From the NCBI GenBank assembly GCA_032718475.1, contig JAUCBJ010004661.1:1-64000 (forward strand): a stretch of DNA of 64,000 nucleotides, read 5' to 3'. Positions 21,713 through 33,000 of the stretch are shown in pieces. This DNA is from Nemertoderma westbladi (taxonomy: Eukaryota; Xenacoelomorpha; Nemertodermatida; Nemertodermatidae). The position numbers and the translations under genes were made by a program. Every line of letters starts with the position of its first letter. The stretch's first letter is position 1. The notes below the pieces were generated by a model, which saw only the letters and a list, made by a program, of their open reading frames with translations, was not told the origin of the DNA and made no database searches.

Positions 21713-22730
21713 GCCTCCAAAACCAGGCAGGTTAGTAAAGGAGCAGGATACAGAGGCGAGTTAAAAGGAACCAAAACAATAAACGAGAGTTAGGGACATT
21801 GTAGAATAGATTAATAGACAATCAACAGTCAGATATATGCTATAGGACCTAACGCTACATGACTTAATGCACCAGGATCTAAAAAAAAGGCTGCTGCAAA
21901 GAGCATTAAGACCAATCGTGCCAGTGGAGTAGATGGTGTTCCCCCTGAGGTCTTTAAAATACCTGAGTGTTTAAAGCTCATCTATCAAATCATAGTAGAC
22001 ATGTACCGAACAACAAGAGTCCCACAAGAAATGAAAACAAATAAGTTGGTGCCAGTTCCCAAGAAGGGGCACCTAACACTCTATGGTTCTTTTCGGGGAA
22101 TCTCATTGATCTCGATTGCTGCAAAGCTATACAATAGGATTCTATTAAATCGCATCAGGGATCCCATTGAGAGACTGCTCCGTGGAAATCAGAATGGGTT
22201 CCGTAAAGGTCGTGGGACCATGGAGCCCATTTTGGCACTTAGAAGGATAATTGAAGAGTTATCAAAAAAGAAAGACAGGCATCTGGCTGTTATCTTTGTT
22301 GACTTCTTCAAGGCCTTTGATTCAGTCTCTCGCTCACGTATGTTCAGCATACTTTCATTATATGGGATTCCTGATGAAATTATTGCAGCAATCAGATCAG
22401 TATACGATGGTTCGACAACATTTGTGTCTACTGTTGATGGTGACACAGAACCATTTGAAGTGTTATGGGGCGTCCTCCAAGGACACACACTTGCACCATT
22501 CTTGTTCATTATTGTGGTTGACTATGTTCTACGCATGTCCTTAGATCATTATAATGATGATGGGGTGATGATAACTCCACCAACTGGCTCCAGAAGTCGA
22601 GGAAATCCTGCCAAGTACCTAACTGATCTAGACTTTGCTGATGACTTAGGAGTACTCTCAGAATCATTAGAGGGAGCCCAACGGCTCCTCAGCTCATTAG
22701 AACATGCTGCTTCTAGTGTTGGTCTTTTTA

Positions 22731-24003
22731 CTAGAAAGGCATTTCCTAAAGGAAATGCAACCACGAAGCTAAGGAAAATTAAACACACTTTGACTCATCA
22801 CTTCATTGCTTTACAGAGTTAAGAGGCATATGCCTTAAAAACTCATATTACAATGGCAACCGGAATTTTCTAGAACTGCTGAGGATTACATTAAGATCCG
22901 GTTTGTGGTTCCAGGTGACACATACTTCAATTCAGTTTCATTGAGTAGTTAATGTGTAAAACAAAGTATTTAATTGTTAAAACGTCTGTTTGTAGTGGTT
23001 GTCATGGAAATTAAATTGGATTAAATTGTAAATTGATTGTAAATTAAATTGGATGCGTAATTAGTGATATAGTGAGGGTAGGGATTGGTCCCAAGTCGTA
23101 ATACCTTAATGTTATGCTTCAAATAACCATTTTATAAATTTGAACATCTGTTTGGCATGGTTGCCCTGGTAACTGGATTTTCTAATTAACCTCAATCAGC
23201 TCGACTATTGTCCTTATCATTGAGTTGAGAAACCCCAAGTTTATATCTATTGCGGTTATTCTATAAATAGAGTTATGAATATAGACTTGAATGATATAAT
23301 CTGTAATAAACTCCAGTTACCACGGTAACTAGATATTTCTGGAATGTTTTTTAGTTTCACTAAAAGTTCCAACTAGTGGTCTAGTTAACACATAACCAGT
23401 TTCGTAAAATTTTATAGCGAAGTCTATGTCCAAATTAGTAATTTTTGTATAAAATCATCTGTTTCAGCGGTTGTCATGGTAACTGCAAAATAGAACAATC
23501 AAATTCGGACGCAGAATAAGTTATATAGTGGGGGTAGGGGTTGGTCCCAAGTCATAACACCTTAACCTTAGGCTTCAAATTAACATTTTATAAATTTTAA
23601 CATCTGTTTAGCCCGGTTGCCAAGGTAACTGGATTTTATATTTAACCTCAATCGGCTCTGCTATGGACCTTATAGTTGAGTTGAGAAACCCCAAGTTTAT
23701 ATCTATTATAGTTTTCCTACAAATAGAGTTATAAATATTGACTTGAAATACATAGACTTTTTTCTAAGTCCGTTGCCATGGAAACCAGATTTTTCCTGGA
23801 TATGAGACCCATCCCACACGACGCGCCTTGATGAGTAGTATATACATGCAAAATTTCAGGGTACTTTTAAAGGCTAGTTTTTTCCCCGACCAAAAAACAC
23901 TAAATCTGCCTCACACAAGTAAAATAGCCCACTATGAATAGACCATCTCAGCTAAGGAAAATCTTTCTTAGCGAAAGTAGTTGATTTTCCTTAGCTTCGT
24001 GGA
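22731..24003 (-). mobile_element. Non-autonomous Helitron
   Basis: On the minus strand the insert begins TCCACGAAGC and ends CTTTCTAG (CTRR type). An 8-bp-stem hairpin, GCATTTCC-TTTA-GGAAATGC, ends 8 bases before the 3' terminus. It sits exactly between A (22730) and T (24004) with no target duplication, as the uninterrupted RTE copy at 63780 shows. All four are Helitron hallmarks. A subterminal inverted repeat (22761-22779 with 23984-24002) and a second hairpin (23951-23995) are present. It has no Rep/helicase coding region. Inside are a ~455-bp-spaced duplication and several X-box-like motifs. Confidence 0.8.
23079..23750. repeat. Direct duplication inside the Helitron
   Basis: About 220-bp copies near 23080-23300 and 23530-23750 share GGTCCCAAGTC, GAGTTGAGAAACCCCAAGTT and the motif GGTTGCC-NN-GGTAACTGG. 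Confidence 0.8.
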
Positions 24004-24730
24004 TTAACTCCAGAAATACCACAATTCTGACAGTTAACTTTGAAAGTCCTCAGCAAGTCTCTGATCGGATGAGCATAAGCTCAAAGGATGGTATGCTTGT
24101 GCATGTGGACGACTTCTGTTACCTGGGATCATGGATCCGGAAGTCAGGTGAGGACCTTCGAATACATAAGGGAAAGGCATGGGAAGCCTTGAATAGGCTT
24201 TCCAGGATTTGGAAGTCACCGAGAATTAATCGGAAACTTAAGGTCCGATTATTTAGAGCAGCAGTAGTTCCAGTACTCCTCTACGGGAATCCATGCTGGG
24301 CTCTAACTGCTGAGGACACCAAATCTCTGGATGGCACATTCACAAGAATGCTACGCCGGGTTCATTGTGTCAAGTACAATGCACACATCTCCAACCAGAC
24401 ACTATATAACATTGGAGGTGTCTCATTGGTTCCCCCAAGCTTGACACTAGAACAAAATCGCCTCCGCTTTGCAGGACATTGCTTTCGCCGTGAGGACCAG
24501 CCAGTGCATAATCTTGTACTTTGGCAGCCTCATGGAGTGAATAAGCATGGTGGACAGCCCATGACTTTCTTGAGACGCATCTTAAAGGACACTGGCCTTA
24601 AAGATGCGGATGATCTAGCAAATGTCATGGGTGATAGGGAGTTGTGGCGGTGCAATTTTGTTGACAAGCCGGCACAGCATTCTTAAAAATGCAGCTGCAA
24701 TGCAGCATGCCGATCCTAGTAGTAGTAGTA

Positions 24731-24895
24731 GGATCTAAAGCTACAGGACCTAACGCTACAAGACCTAACGCTACAGGACCTAACGCGCCAGGATCTAAAG
24801 CTACAGGACCTAACGCTACAAGACATAACGCTACAGGACCTAACGCGCCAGGACCTAAAGCTACAGGACCTAACGCTACAGGACCTAAGGTATAC
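24731..24895. repeat. 15-bp tandem units, right arm of FB2
   Basis: About eleven units of GGACCTAACGCTACA with variants. A block of four units (60 bp) is itself repeated. Confidence 0.85.
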
Positions 24896-24920
24896 CGATT
24901 TGGACTTAAAGCTACTTTCC

Positions 24921-25000
24921 CATTGGAAATAAGTCGTCACACTTTGTGCGTAATCCCTGGTCTAGCGGCCAAAGAAAATTTACTTTACTATTACTTTAAT
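24921..25000 (+). mobile_element. SINE 3' part, second copy, split by FB2
   Basis: It matches 21435-21505 (AAATAAGTCGTCA-ACTTTGTGCGTAATCCC and the TTTACTTTAC-like tail). Its upstream part is at 21555-21590. The break in between is FB2. The neighbouring uninterrupted copy serves as the empty site. Confidence 0.8.
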
Positions 25001-25149
25001 GGAACAGGTTATAGTTTTAATTTGGGCTGTCATTTGCGTCGATTTTCCTCTGGAGAGGGATGAATTTTAATGCGTCGAAAGTCATCGTCGTCACCCCACT
25101 CTGAAAAATCTGGGTGTGAAAAACATTCAAATTAATTAATGGGGAAATC

Positions 25150-25762
25150 ACGAATGTAATTTATTTATTTATTTATTTATAATCTCGGACACAAACGATC
25201 CATTGTACATACAAGGCAGAACTAACTAAACTAAATTTGAGAAATACAGTGCTCACATTAAAGTAGAATTACACCAAATACGAAAATAAAGGAAATTTAA
25301 CAATGTATTCCGAATACGATAATTACGTTAAACTTGGATCAAGCACCTTGTGCCACCGATCAATCAGAACAGAGTTCACTGAAAAATTAGTTATAATAGC
25401 ACCAATTAGCGTATTACCTGAGTTATTTACTCTATTTAACAAGGAAAATATAGATTTGCGCATAATGGCCTTAAAGGTATTTACTCTATTATTAACAAAA
25501 ATTGTGTCTGCATCGTCACTGCGGGAGTATTTAAACAACAGACGAAAACACATGTTATAGGCTACTTTCACTTGTCGCAAAGTTTGAACACGGAAAATAG
25601 ACCACAAAGAGCTGCAATATAAACTGTAGCAATAAGTTTTGAACAAACATAGTTTAACACCAAGAGAACACCGAGAGAAATTTCTAACTAACAAATTACC
25701 TCGACAAAATAAAGAAGATTTAATTTTATTCATGTCTGATTCATCAGAAAGGTCACAGCTTA
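25150..25762 (-). pseudogene. CR1-like LINE, 3' part (post-RT region and tail)
   Basis: The minus-strand frame 25323-25733 encodes the post-RT region (GVKLCLFKTYCYSLY, VKVAYNMCFRLLF) common in LINE proteins. It is followed by a 3' UTR ending in repeated TAAATAAA (25159-25183 on the opposite strand). It is the continuation of the RT frame that breaks off at 55302. E2 sits between the two parts with the target duplication GCTTA. Confidence 0.85.
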
Positions 25763-26965
25763 TGTTCGCGCTTTCAGACCTTTGGCAGTTTAACCCGCCA
25801 AATTATGATGTCTTCTAGATATTAAATCGCTTTTTAGCCTACGACAAGTATTTGATTCACTACACTAGTCGAAACCAATCCGTGCGCGATCATTCACCCG
25901 CTGGTTATACCCGGGAGATTGGGTTCGACGGTTTAATCTTATTGCTATGTAAGCCTAATGTATTATTCGACTGACAGTATTATATAATCTCTGACAATAT
26001 TATTCACCTTCGGGGAATATTAACAGTTCCTTTAGGACGTGGCGCTCTATCTATATAAACAGAGTTATGACTTAAACTACTCACAACGATATGGTTTAGT
26101 TATAATTAACATATATGGCGCATACTTTAGGAAATGCTTCTTTAACAGACTCACTCATACACAATGCTGCACAATACTGCACACTAATCTGCCGATCTTC
26201 ACTGATTTTAGTCACATATAAAAGGAACACAGACTGACTCATGTAGGGTCTATCAAATAACATTCGATTCACTTCAAACCACTTTAACATAAGTCACAAT
26301 CGTTTATCTGTAACCTTTCTCTCTTACCTTCGGTATATCAAGAATATTGGGTTTCGGGGTTATTTATCGTTATTCCAAATATAATAATTCATCAACCATA
26401 TTATGAAGAACTGACAGTAAATAGCAGTATAAAACAACAACTGAACACTGACTGTTATGAGTTTGCAATTTGTATGACGTAAGTCAGTAGGATGCCGTGT
26501 CGTTTGTAGTCCGTTAAAGGATATATGTCCTTATAATTAAACCTACTAGTGTTGAGCTAAAAAGCAGAAAAGCACAAAACACTATAAAGCCGTTCTTTCG
26601 TGGCTTTGAAAAACTCGTGACTACTACTCTATACGAGTATACCAACTGCACTTATTCCACGAAGCTCCCGTTCAACACAGAGAAAGAGCAGTGAGATAGG
26701 AAAATTTCAGTTCAGTACTCTGTGATAGGTCAAAATCAAGGCTAACTCAAATTCTATTGGGAGATACAAAAACAGGGCTATGACGCAACCTTCCTAGGCT
26801 GGTTGGCCGATTAAACAGAGCCCAGATACCTGCGTACCGCAAATCAGCCAATAAGCTGGTAGCTTGCACTATTTTAACTATAGATCCCTTTTTGAGTATT
26901 CTAGCGACCGGGGGGGAACTGGCCAGCAAAGCAAACGAACCAGTTATCCCACAAAAGCTTTTACA
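25763..26965 (-). repeat. E2 3' LTR
   Basis: Direct repeat of the two halves 52176-52631 and 54555-55301. I saw one mismatch (GCATACTT versus GCATTCTT). The sense-strand purine tract GGGAGCGG adjoins it at 26966. Confidence 0.92.
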
Positions 26966-27042
26966 CCGCTCCCAGAAAATGGGATTTAAGTCTATAAAAT
27001 ATACAAAATCACAGTTTCTAAAATATAAAATACTCTAAACAG

Positions 27043-27249
27043 TTAGTCTTTCTTGCGTGGACGGCGTTTACGCAGTTTCTTGAGGCTAGCGAGAGTCCTT
27101 TTCTCTTTGGGGCGAGCCACTTTATGAGGAGGGCTGTAGCTCCTAGGCGAAGGGTGCAATATGATTGCATTAGAAGGTTTGGGTTTACGGTCGGTGTCTC
27201 GTCCATTTCGATATGCTTCTCCTCGAGCTGATTTTCCTCCGCTTGTCAT
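27043..27249 (-). CDS. E2 accessory frame B, basic C-terminus
   Basis: A 68-residue frame containing GKSARGEAYRNG and SPRSYSPP and ending in the arginine/lysine-rich KKLRKRRPRKKD. It lies just inside the 3' LTR. Compared with E3 by hand over about 62 codons, silent changes (13) exceed replacements (about 10), with no indels. This favours real coding over chance. The tail resembles a nuclear-localisation or RNA-binding patch; that is inference. It may be a terminal exon, since its upstream boundary is unclear. No known family is recognised. Confidence 0.5.
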   Translation of the reverse strand: MTSGGKSARGEAYRNGRDTDRKPKPSNAIILHPSPRSYSPPHKVARPKEKRTLASLKKLRKRRPRKKD

Positions 27250-28068
27250 GGGATACGTTCGTCCAAAACTCTCGCAAAGAATAGGGTTTTCTAAGCTTGA
27301 TATCTTCTTTGAGATTCGAGATTTCCCAATCGAACTGAGATAAGGCCAATTCGTTTATCGATTGGACTTACTGTTATAACTTACGTTTATCTGAACAAAC
27401 GCAGATTTCTTTTTTGATCTTTATAGAATAGCGTTTAACTCGTTTCGTACAACGCTCTCCTTCACCTTGATGAAGGGTTGTATCGCGTTAAACGGGACGA
27501 CCATACGGTTGGATAGTGATATTAGGTGTCCGCGTCATAATCCGGCTAGGTAAGATGGGCGGCTAGGTAGAAATCACTGTCGGAGTGTTACCGATTAATT
27601 GTTAGGGTAGCACTAGATCTTTGAACAGTGAATACAGTCCGCGAGGATCCGCGACACCACCAGGATCGCAGGTCTGAGGTCCAACTAAGGAATGAGGAGG
27701 TTTGACCGAGTATTCCGGGACTTTGATCGTAGGTTTACTCCAGGATCGTTCGAGCCGAGTGAGCATAGGTGATACGTCAAACAAGTTTCGCTCGAAACTC
27801 CAGTAAATATAACGAGCACAACTGTGTTTAACACAACGTTTCCGTGGATGTTTATGTCTTTCCGTTTATTAGTTGGGTCTAGGGCATTTATCGTAATAAT
27901 ACCAAAGACGCACGTCTGGTAGGGGAAACGCGGGTGATATTTATTTGTTGTTACAATGCTTCTGTCAAGAATTCCAAATATACGTTGGAGTTACCGCGTT
28001 TATTTGTTTCTTTAGTGTCTTTTCTTTCGAGTCGATTTCGAATAGAAATTTCGCACTCGAATTTCAGT

Positions 28069-28452
28069 TTATGGTTCCGACTCCGCTGGGCAGGATATAT
28101 AGTCGACATAGTCCGTATTATGTAAATCGATAGGATGACCAGTAGTTAAGAAGACCATATACGTACCATTACGCTGCGTATATCGAGCGGCGAATTTTCT
28201 ATAGTCCAACTCGCGCGCGAGCTGCTCTTGGGACATTGGCGGTTCGATATAACGACCATCGTCCTCCGCAGCAGTTGGACTAACGTCGCCGCGTATTAAG
28301 CTATCAACAAACGCTTGTAAAAGTAGAGTATATCGCTCCCCGATACCAAGACCATCTTCTATCAACTCCGTCATATCTGCTATATATGAGTTTATCCATA
28401 TTATAATGAGTTTATATTTAGGCGAGCGGGCGTCGCTGCCTACCCCAATCAA
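28069..28452 (-). CDS. E2 accessory frame A
   Basis: 127 residues, with the conserved part starting MTELIEDGLGIGERYTL. Other conserved blocks are QAFVDSLIR, YIEPPMSQEQLAR and IDLHNTDYV. Against E3, about 85 codons align without gaps, with about 14 silent and 23 replacement codon changes, fewer replacements than the roughly 3:1 expected without selection. It has no signal peptide or membrane segment, so it is unlike an envelope gene. The C-terminus differs from E3 after TDYV because of an indel. The function is unknown. Confidence 0.5.
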   Translation of the reverse strand: MIGVGSDARSPKYKLIIIWINSYIADMTELIEDGLGIGERYTLLLQAFVDSLIRGDVSPTAAEDDGRYIEPPMSQEQLARELDYRKFAARYTQRNGTYMVFLTTGHPIDLHNTDYVDYISCPAESEP

Positions 28453-30027
28453 CCCCCGGACAGTACGAGATCCTCAGCGCCGATGTGTCGTCGCCGCTGT
28501 ACTTTCGCCAACGACGTAGCCGCACAACGACAACGACAACCGGCACAAGTCACTCGACTGTCCGTCCCAAAGGCTTAGATATACCTCAGGTTCTTACTGG
28601 AGAGTTAGGGTTACTTTCACAATTGCGACTCGCTACTGTAAACACACCTTAGTAGTAACATTCGCCTATAAACTCACAAATACCACACACACAACTTGTC
28701 ACAAATTACACACACTCGGGTCACTTGTCCGTTAGTCAATGCCTTCCAGAATGTCACTGTATTATTATGTATCCTTGGATACTAGCAGTGCGCTATTTAT
28801 TCCCTATGCTATTCAATGGGACAAGCTTTCTATTGTTCCTTTAACTCAATTCTAATTCTAGCGTGGTTGTTGCTATGGTGAAATTATGTAAAGCTAGCGG
28901 TAGAATTAGGGTAATTCCAATGCATACAGATCTGGGATGTTATTTAATAGTAATTCTTTAATAGTCAATGTCCTGTTTATACATAACTTTATGAATTTTA
29001 TCGGCTATTGACTATGTTTGGGAGACTTTCGTACACGCATACGCATAATAATATAAATCTCCGCTCCCTTGATCTATTAATTAATGGAATTTTGGGAATG
29101 TTATAAATTGCGTAAAATGGCAATTTATTAAATTCATTAAAAGACATGAATTTAAATTTATTCCCTGAAATTTTATTATTTGATAATTAAATTGACATAT
29201 TTTGATTCTAGAACATGTCTAGGGACACAAGATCCTTAATTCTAAGAAAATTGTCTCTTTAAGAATATCGGTAAATGCTACGATATCTTAATTGACTAGA
29301 ATTGTTGAAGGATCTGAATTTTACAAATTTTGACTTATTTGATTTGTAAATATTAACTAATTAATATTTGAGATGGGCACCGATTTATTCCAGAACTTGT
29401 CTGGGGACGTTAACCACTGATTCTATAATTTGTCTTTCAAGTATATCGGTGGGTGCCACGATATCTTAATCGACTAGAATTACAGATGGTCAAAGGGTTT
29501 AACAGATTTATTTTGCGTTATACGCTACTGTTAAAGGGACATCACGCTACTATATGTATTATTTAATATACGGTATGAGAGCAATATCGCACGAAGCAAT
29601 GTCAGTGTGAAGAGGCAAGTCGTTTCCAAGGTCTACCCAGAGCTTGGTTTAGCCGAGACACGAGGATCTGAACTTTGCATTCCTAATACTCTGCCTACCA
29701 ATAATACTTGAATATAGTAGTGGCTTTATTGTACTTTAATAAGTACAGACATTTCATCTTACTGTAGTTACATATTTATAATATAATACGGACAGTAAGG
29801 AAAGGGAAAAAATGATTATTTCTTCGCCGTCACACTAAATATAATATAAGGAATTACGTACGTAATAAACACGAATATATTGCACTATTCTACTAAATAA
29901 TCGCTAAATAATATTCTACTAAATTAAATAAAACGATTATAATAAAATTACATAGTAATACATACGTAAATATAAAAATAATAAAATAATATAAAATAAT
30001 AGAGTCACATGCCCACTCCGAACGATA
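28453..30027 (-). other. E2 3' noncoding region with internal duplication
   Basis: The counterpart of 10153-11726, with the two related stretches near 29200-29305 and 29385-29480. No gene is seen. Confidence 0.55.
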
Positions 30028-33000
30028 TTAAGTTGGGGAGTCCCTAGATGTCGGTTGGATTAGGGAAGTGGTCGTGGGAAGAGTTTCTTGCCTTCCATAG
30101 TTTCCGGAGAGCTCTCTGTCTCTTTCCAGTAAACATAAACGACCCACTGGGCGATTGAGCTGTTGAGTCTCAAAGACTATCCCTGGTTTCTTAAAGTTCC
30201 GCCGCATGACGACGAGCTCTACTGATCGCACCAAACCATCGCTCGAGATATAAGTCTCGATGATACGTCCTGTTTGCCATCGCTTACGTGGAAGATCGGG
30301 GTCCACAATAAGCACCATGTCTCCAGCGCTGACGTTTTCTTGCTGCGCAAACCACTTAGTTCGAAGTTGTAGAGTGGGCAGGTAATGTTTCTCGAAATGG
30401 TCAGCGAAACGACGGGATAGCAACTGCATAAGTTGCCAGGTTCGACGACAGTACTCGTCTCCGTCTGTGATCTCCGATCGTGGGAGCATGGCTACGGGCT
30501 TCTTCAGTAGAAAGTGCGCGGGTGTTAGCGCTTCCAGGGAATCAGGATTTGAAGAGACTGGCATAAGCGGTCTTTCATTGAGATAGGCGGCGATTTCCTC
30601 CATTAACGTCCGCAATAATTCGTCGGTGAGATAAGCGCGACAAGGCACAATAAAGTGGAACGCAGTCTTCACGCTCCTAATCAATCTCTCCCAACTTCCT
30701 CCCCACCAAGGGGCGTCGGCGGCGTTGAAGGTCCAGCTAGACGCTGTTATCTTTAGCTGATCGTCCACCTGTCTTATGTTCCAGTCCTTTACGTAAGCTT
30801 GAATTTCGTTATTGGCGCCAATGAAGTTCGTTCCCTTATCCGATCTCATCGTGTTACTGGTTCCGAAGCGAGCGATCTGTCGTCGTAAACTCAACACGAA
30901 GCTGTTGGTGGATAGATCGTTTACCATATCGAGATGGATGGCTCTACAAGTCATACAAACGAAGATGACACACCATCTCTTGACTATAGTACGGGCACGA
31001 TATACTTCAATAGGGCCAAATAAATCCACACCGGTATTAGTAAAGGGTGGTTCATAGAAGCTTAATCTTTCCCTAGGTAATTCTGCCTCTCGCTGTGTTA
31101 AAGGCCTACTGAATGCTTTCCTACAGGGTATGCAGTTCCTAAGAACTTGGTTCAGAGCCCTACGGGGTTTATAAAAATAGTAGCGAGTTCGAATTTCGCT
31201 CAGAACTCGTTCTCTACCAGCATGGTACAGTTTGCTATGAACATCTACAATTATCTTGATTTGTATGTCAAGATTTCTAATAAGTATGGGAAACTTAGTG
31301 TCAAAGGATAATGGGGCGTTAGTTAGCCTGCCTCCAACACGTATTAATCCATCTATCATGGTACTAGAGAAGCGATCCCTTAAGCGCATCTGCGGATTTC
31401 TTAACAGCAGGAAATACTTATCGGAATCCTCATAACATTGTAGGAGTCTCAGCATCTGTTTGTTGGTTTCATCATGCTCCTGGTAACTAATCTTCTCTTT
31501 TAGAAACCTGTCGGATATCTTGTACTTAGGAAGATCTTTAACAACATGGACTCGTGCAGATGTTGAGGGAGCATCATCACTATTGGTCTTTGCCCTGGAG
31601 TAACGATGATGAAAACATCGTTTCAAATAGGTAACAGCTTTACAGAGCCGATTCCAGGAGCTGTAGTGACGTATCGCTCTCTGCAAGAGAGGTGAGAGTC
31701 CTTGCGCGATATCTGGTATTCCAGATTTCCAATCCTTGTCACGGATTTCCAAGACTTCTTTGGTCGTGGCGGTGGGTTTCTGATCCAAAGCATCCTCTCC
31801 GGAAGTAAATAATACAGATAGATCAACCGCAGGTTTAAACAACTTCGATTTACTCGCTCGAGTTTTGGGTTTAACTTTCTCCGCTCCCTTGGCCTGTCTG
31901 ATCTCTGCTGTTGTGAGATGGGGAGGCCATTCTTCTTCTTCTTGGTAGAGAAAGTCGGGTCCTCCTAACCATTCGGGAGTATTTACCAATTCCTTTGGAG
32001 TCGCTCCTCGGGAAGCGATGTCTGCTGGATTAATCGTTCCGGGGCAATGTCTCCATTGGTCCATCGTCGTGCGACTAAGTATGATGGCTACCCTGTTGGT
32101 AACGAAGACGCTGAACTGACAGACTTCATTGGTTATATACTCTAACACGAGTAAAGCGTCGGTCCAATAGACAGTTTTCTCTAATGGATAGTCAATCTGT
32201 TCTGTTACATTCCGGCCGATGGCTGTAGCGTATAGAGCCGCCTTTAACTCCGCTCGAGGAACTTTCAACTTGTTGTTGATTAATGCCTTAGAAGTAACCA
32301 AGGCGACTTTGATTCCATTCGGAGTTTCCACTCTTAGGTAGGCTACTATACCTATTCCCATATCGCTGGCATCTCCAAACACATGGAGTTGATAGGAATA
32401 CGTAGGGAGAACATGACCAAAATATGAACGGGAAATTATAAAATCCTCGATCGCCGGTAGAGAATCTTCCCATTTCATCCACTTCTTTAATAATTCTCCC
32501 TTAAGTGGATCGTCCCATGAGTGGTTTTCAAGCCACATTTGTTGTACCAAACTCCGAGCAATCAATATAACTGGGCTAATAAATCCCAATGGATCGAAAT
32601 AAGTGCTCAGTATACTTAAGCAAATCCGTTTGGTTCGAACTGGATTATCTCGCTGTTTTAGTTGGAAAAACAGGATATCTCTCTCTGTGTCCCATTTCAA
32701 GCCGAGTGTCTTGGTTTCTGGCAGATCATCTTTGATCAAATCGAGATCTTTCGCTCCTCGATCTTCCGCAGGGATCGACTCCAGAAACTCACGGGAGTTG
32801 CTGGTGAATTTCGTTAATCGAAACCCACCTCTTTTTAAGCACTCTACCGTTCCTTTAGCGACCTCAATGGCTTCCTCAACTGATGGAAGGGACTTCAGAT
32901 TGTCGTCCATGTATATGTCCCTCTTGATGTTGTCGATCACTTCCTTAGAGAAGGCCTCTCGGTTGTCCTCTGCAGTGGTACGCACTACTGAACAGGCGTT

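Larger units (their letters stand above)
21884..24729 (+). pseudogene. 5'-truncated RTE-like LINE interrupted by a Helitron
   Basis: It corresponds to the copy at 62934 onward. It includes the RT core (FVDFFKAFDSVSR, LQGHTLAPFLF, LDFADDLGVLS), is broken at 22730/24004 by the Helitron, then continues through the C-terminal region to a stop at 24684-24686 and a short AGT-rich tail. The intact copy reads GDTL where this one reads GHTL. It is flanked by AGGATCTAAA at 21874-21883 and 24730-24739, a likely 10-bp target duplication, although that string is also a variant of the array unit. Confidence 0.85.
21591..24920. mobile_element. Foldback-type transposon FB2, inserted in a SINE
   Basis: Its arms are arrays of a degenerate 15-bp unit, GGACCTAACGCTACA, reversed on the left (21591-21712) and forward on the right (24731-24895). 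A few forward units also sit inside the left arm (21844-21883). The flanks are TATTGGAAA (21582-21590) and CATTGGAAA (24921-24929), an 8-of-9 target duplication inside a SINE body. The loop holds a truncated RTE copy. It has the same architecture as FB1 with a different unit, and no transposase is visible. Confidence 0.65.

Noticed and set aside
27602-27784. Third accessory frame between A and B (VSPMLTRLERS type)
   Set aside because: Compared with E3 it shows roughly three replacements per silent change and a stop in E3, as expected without selection.
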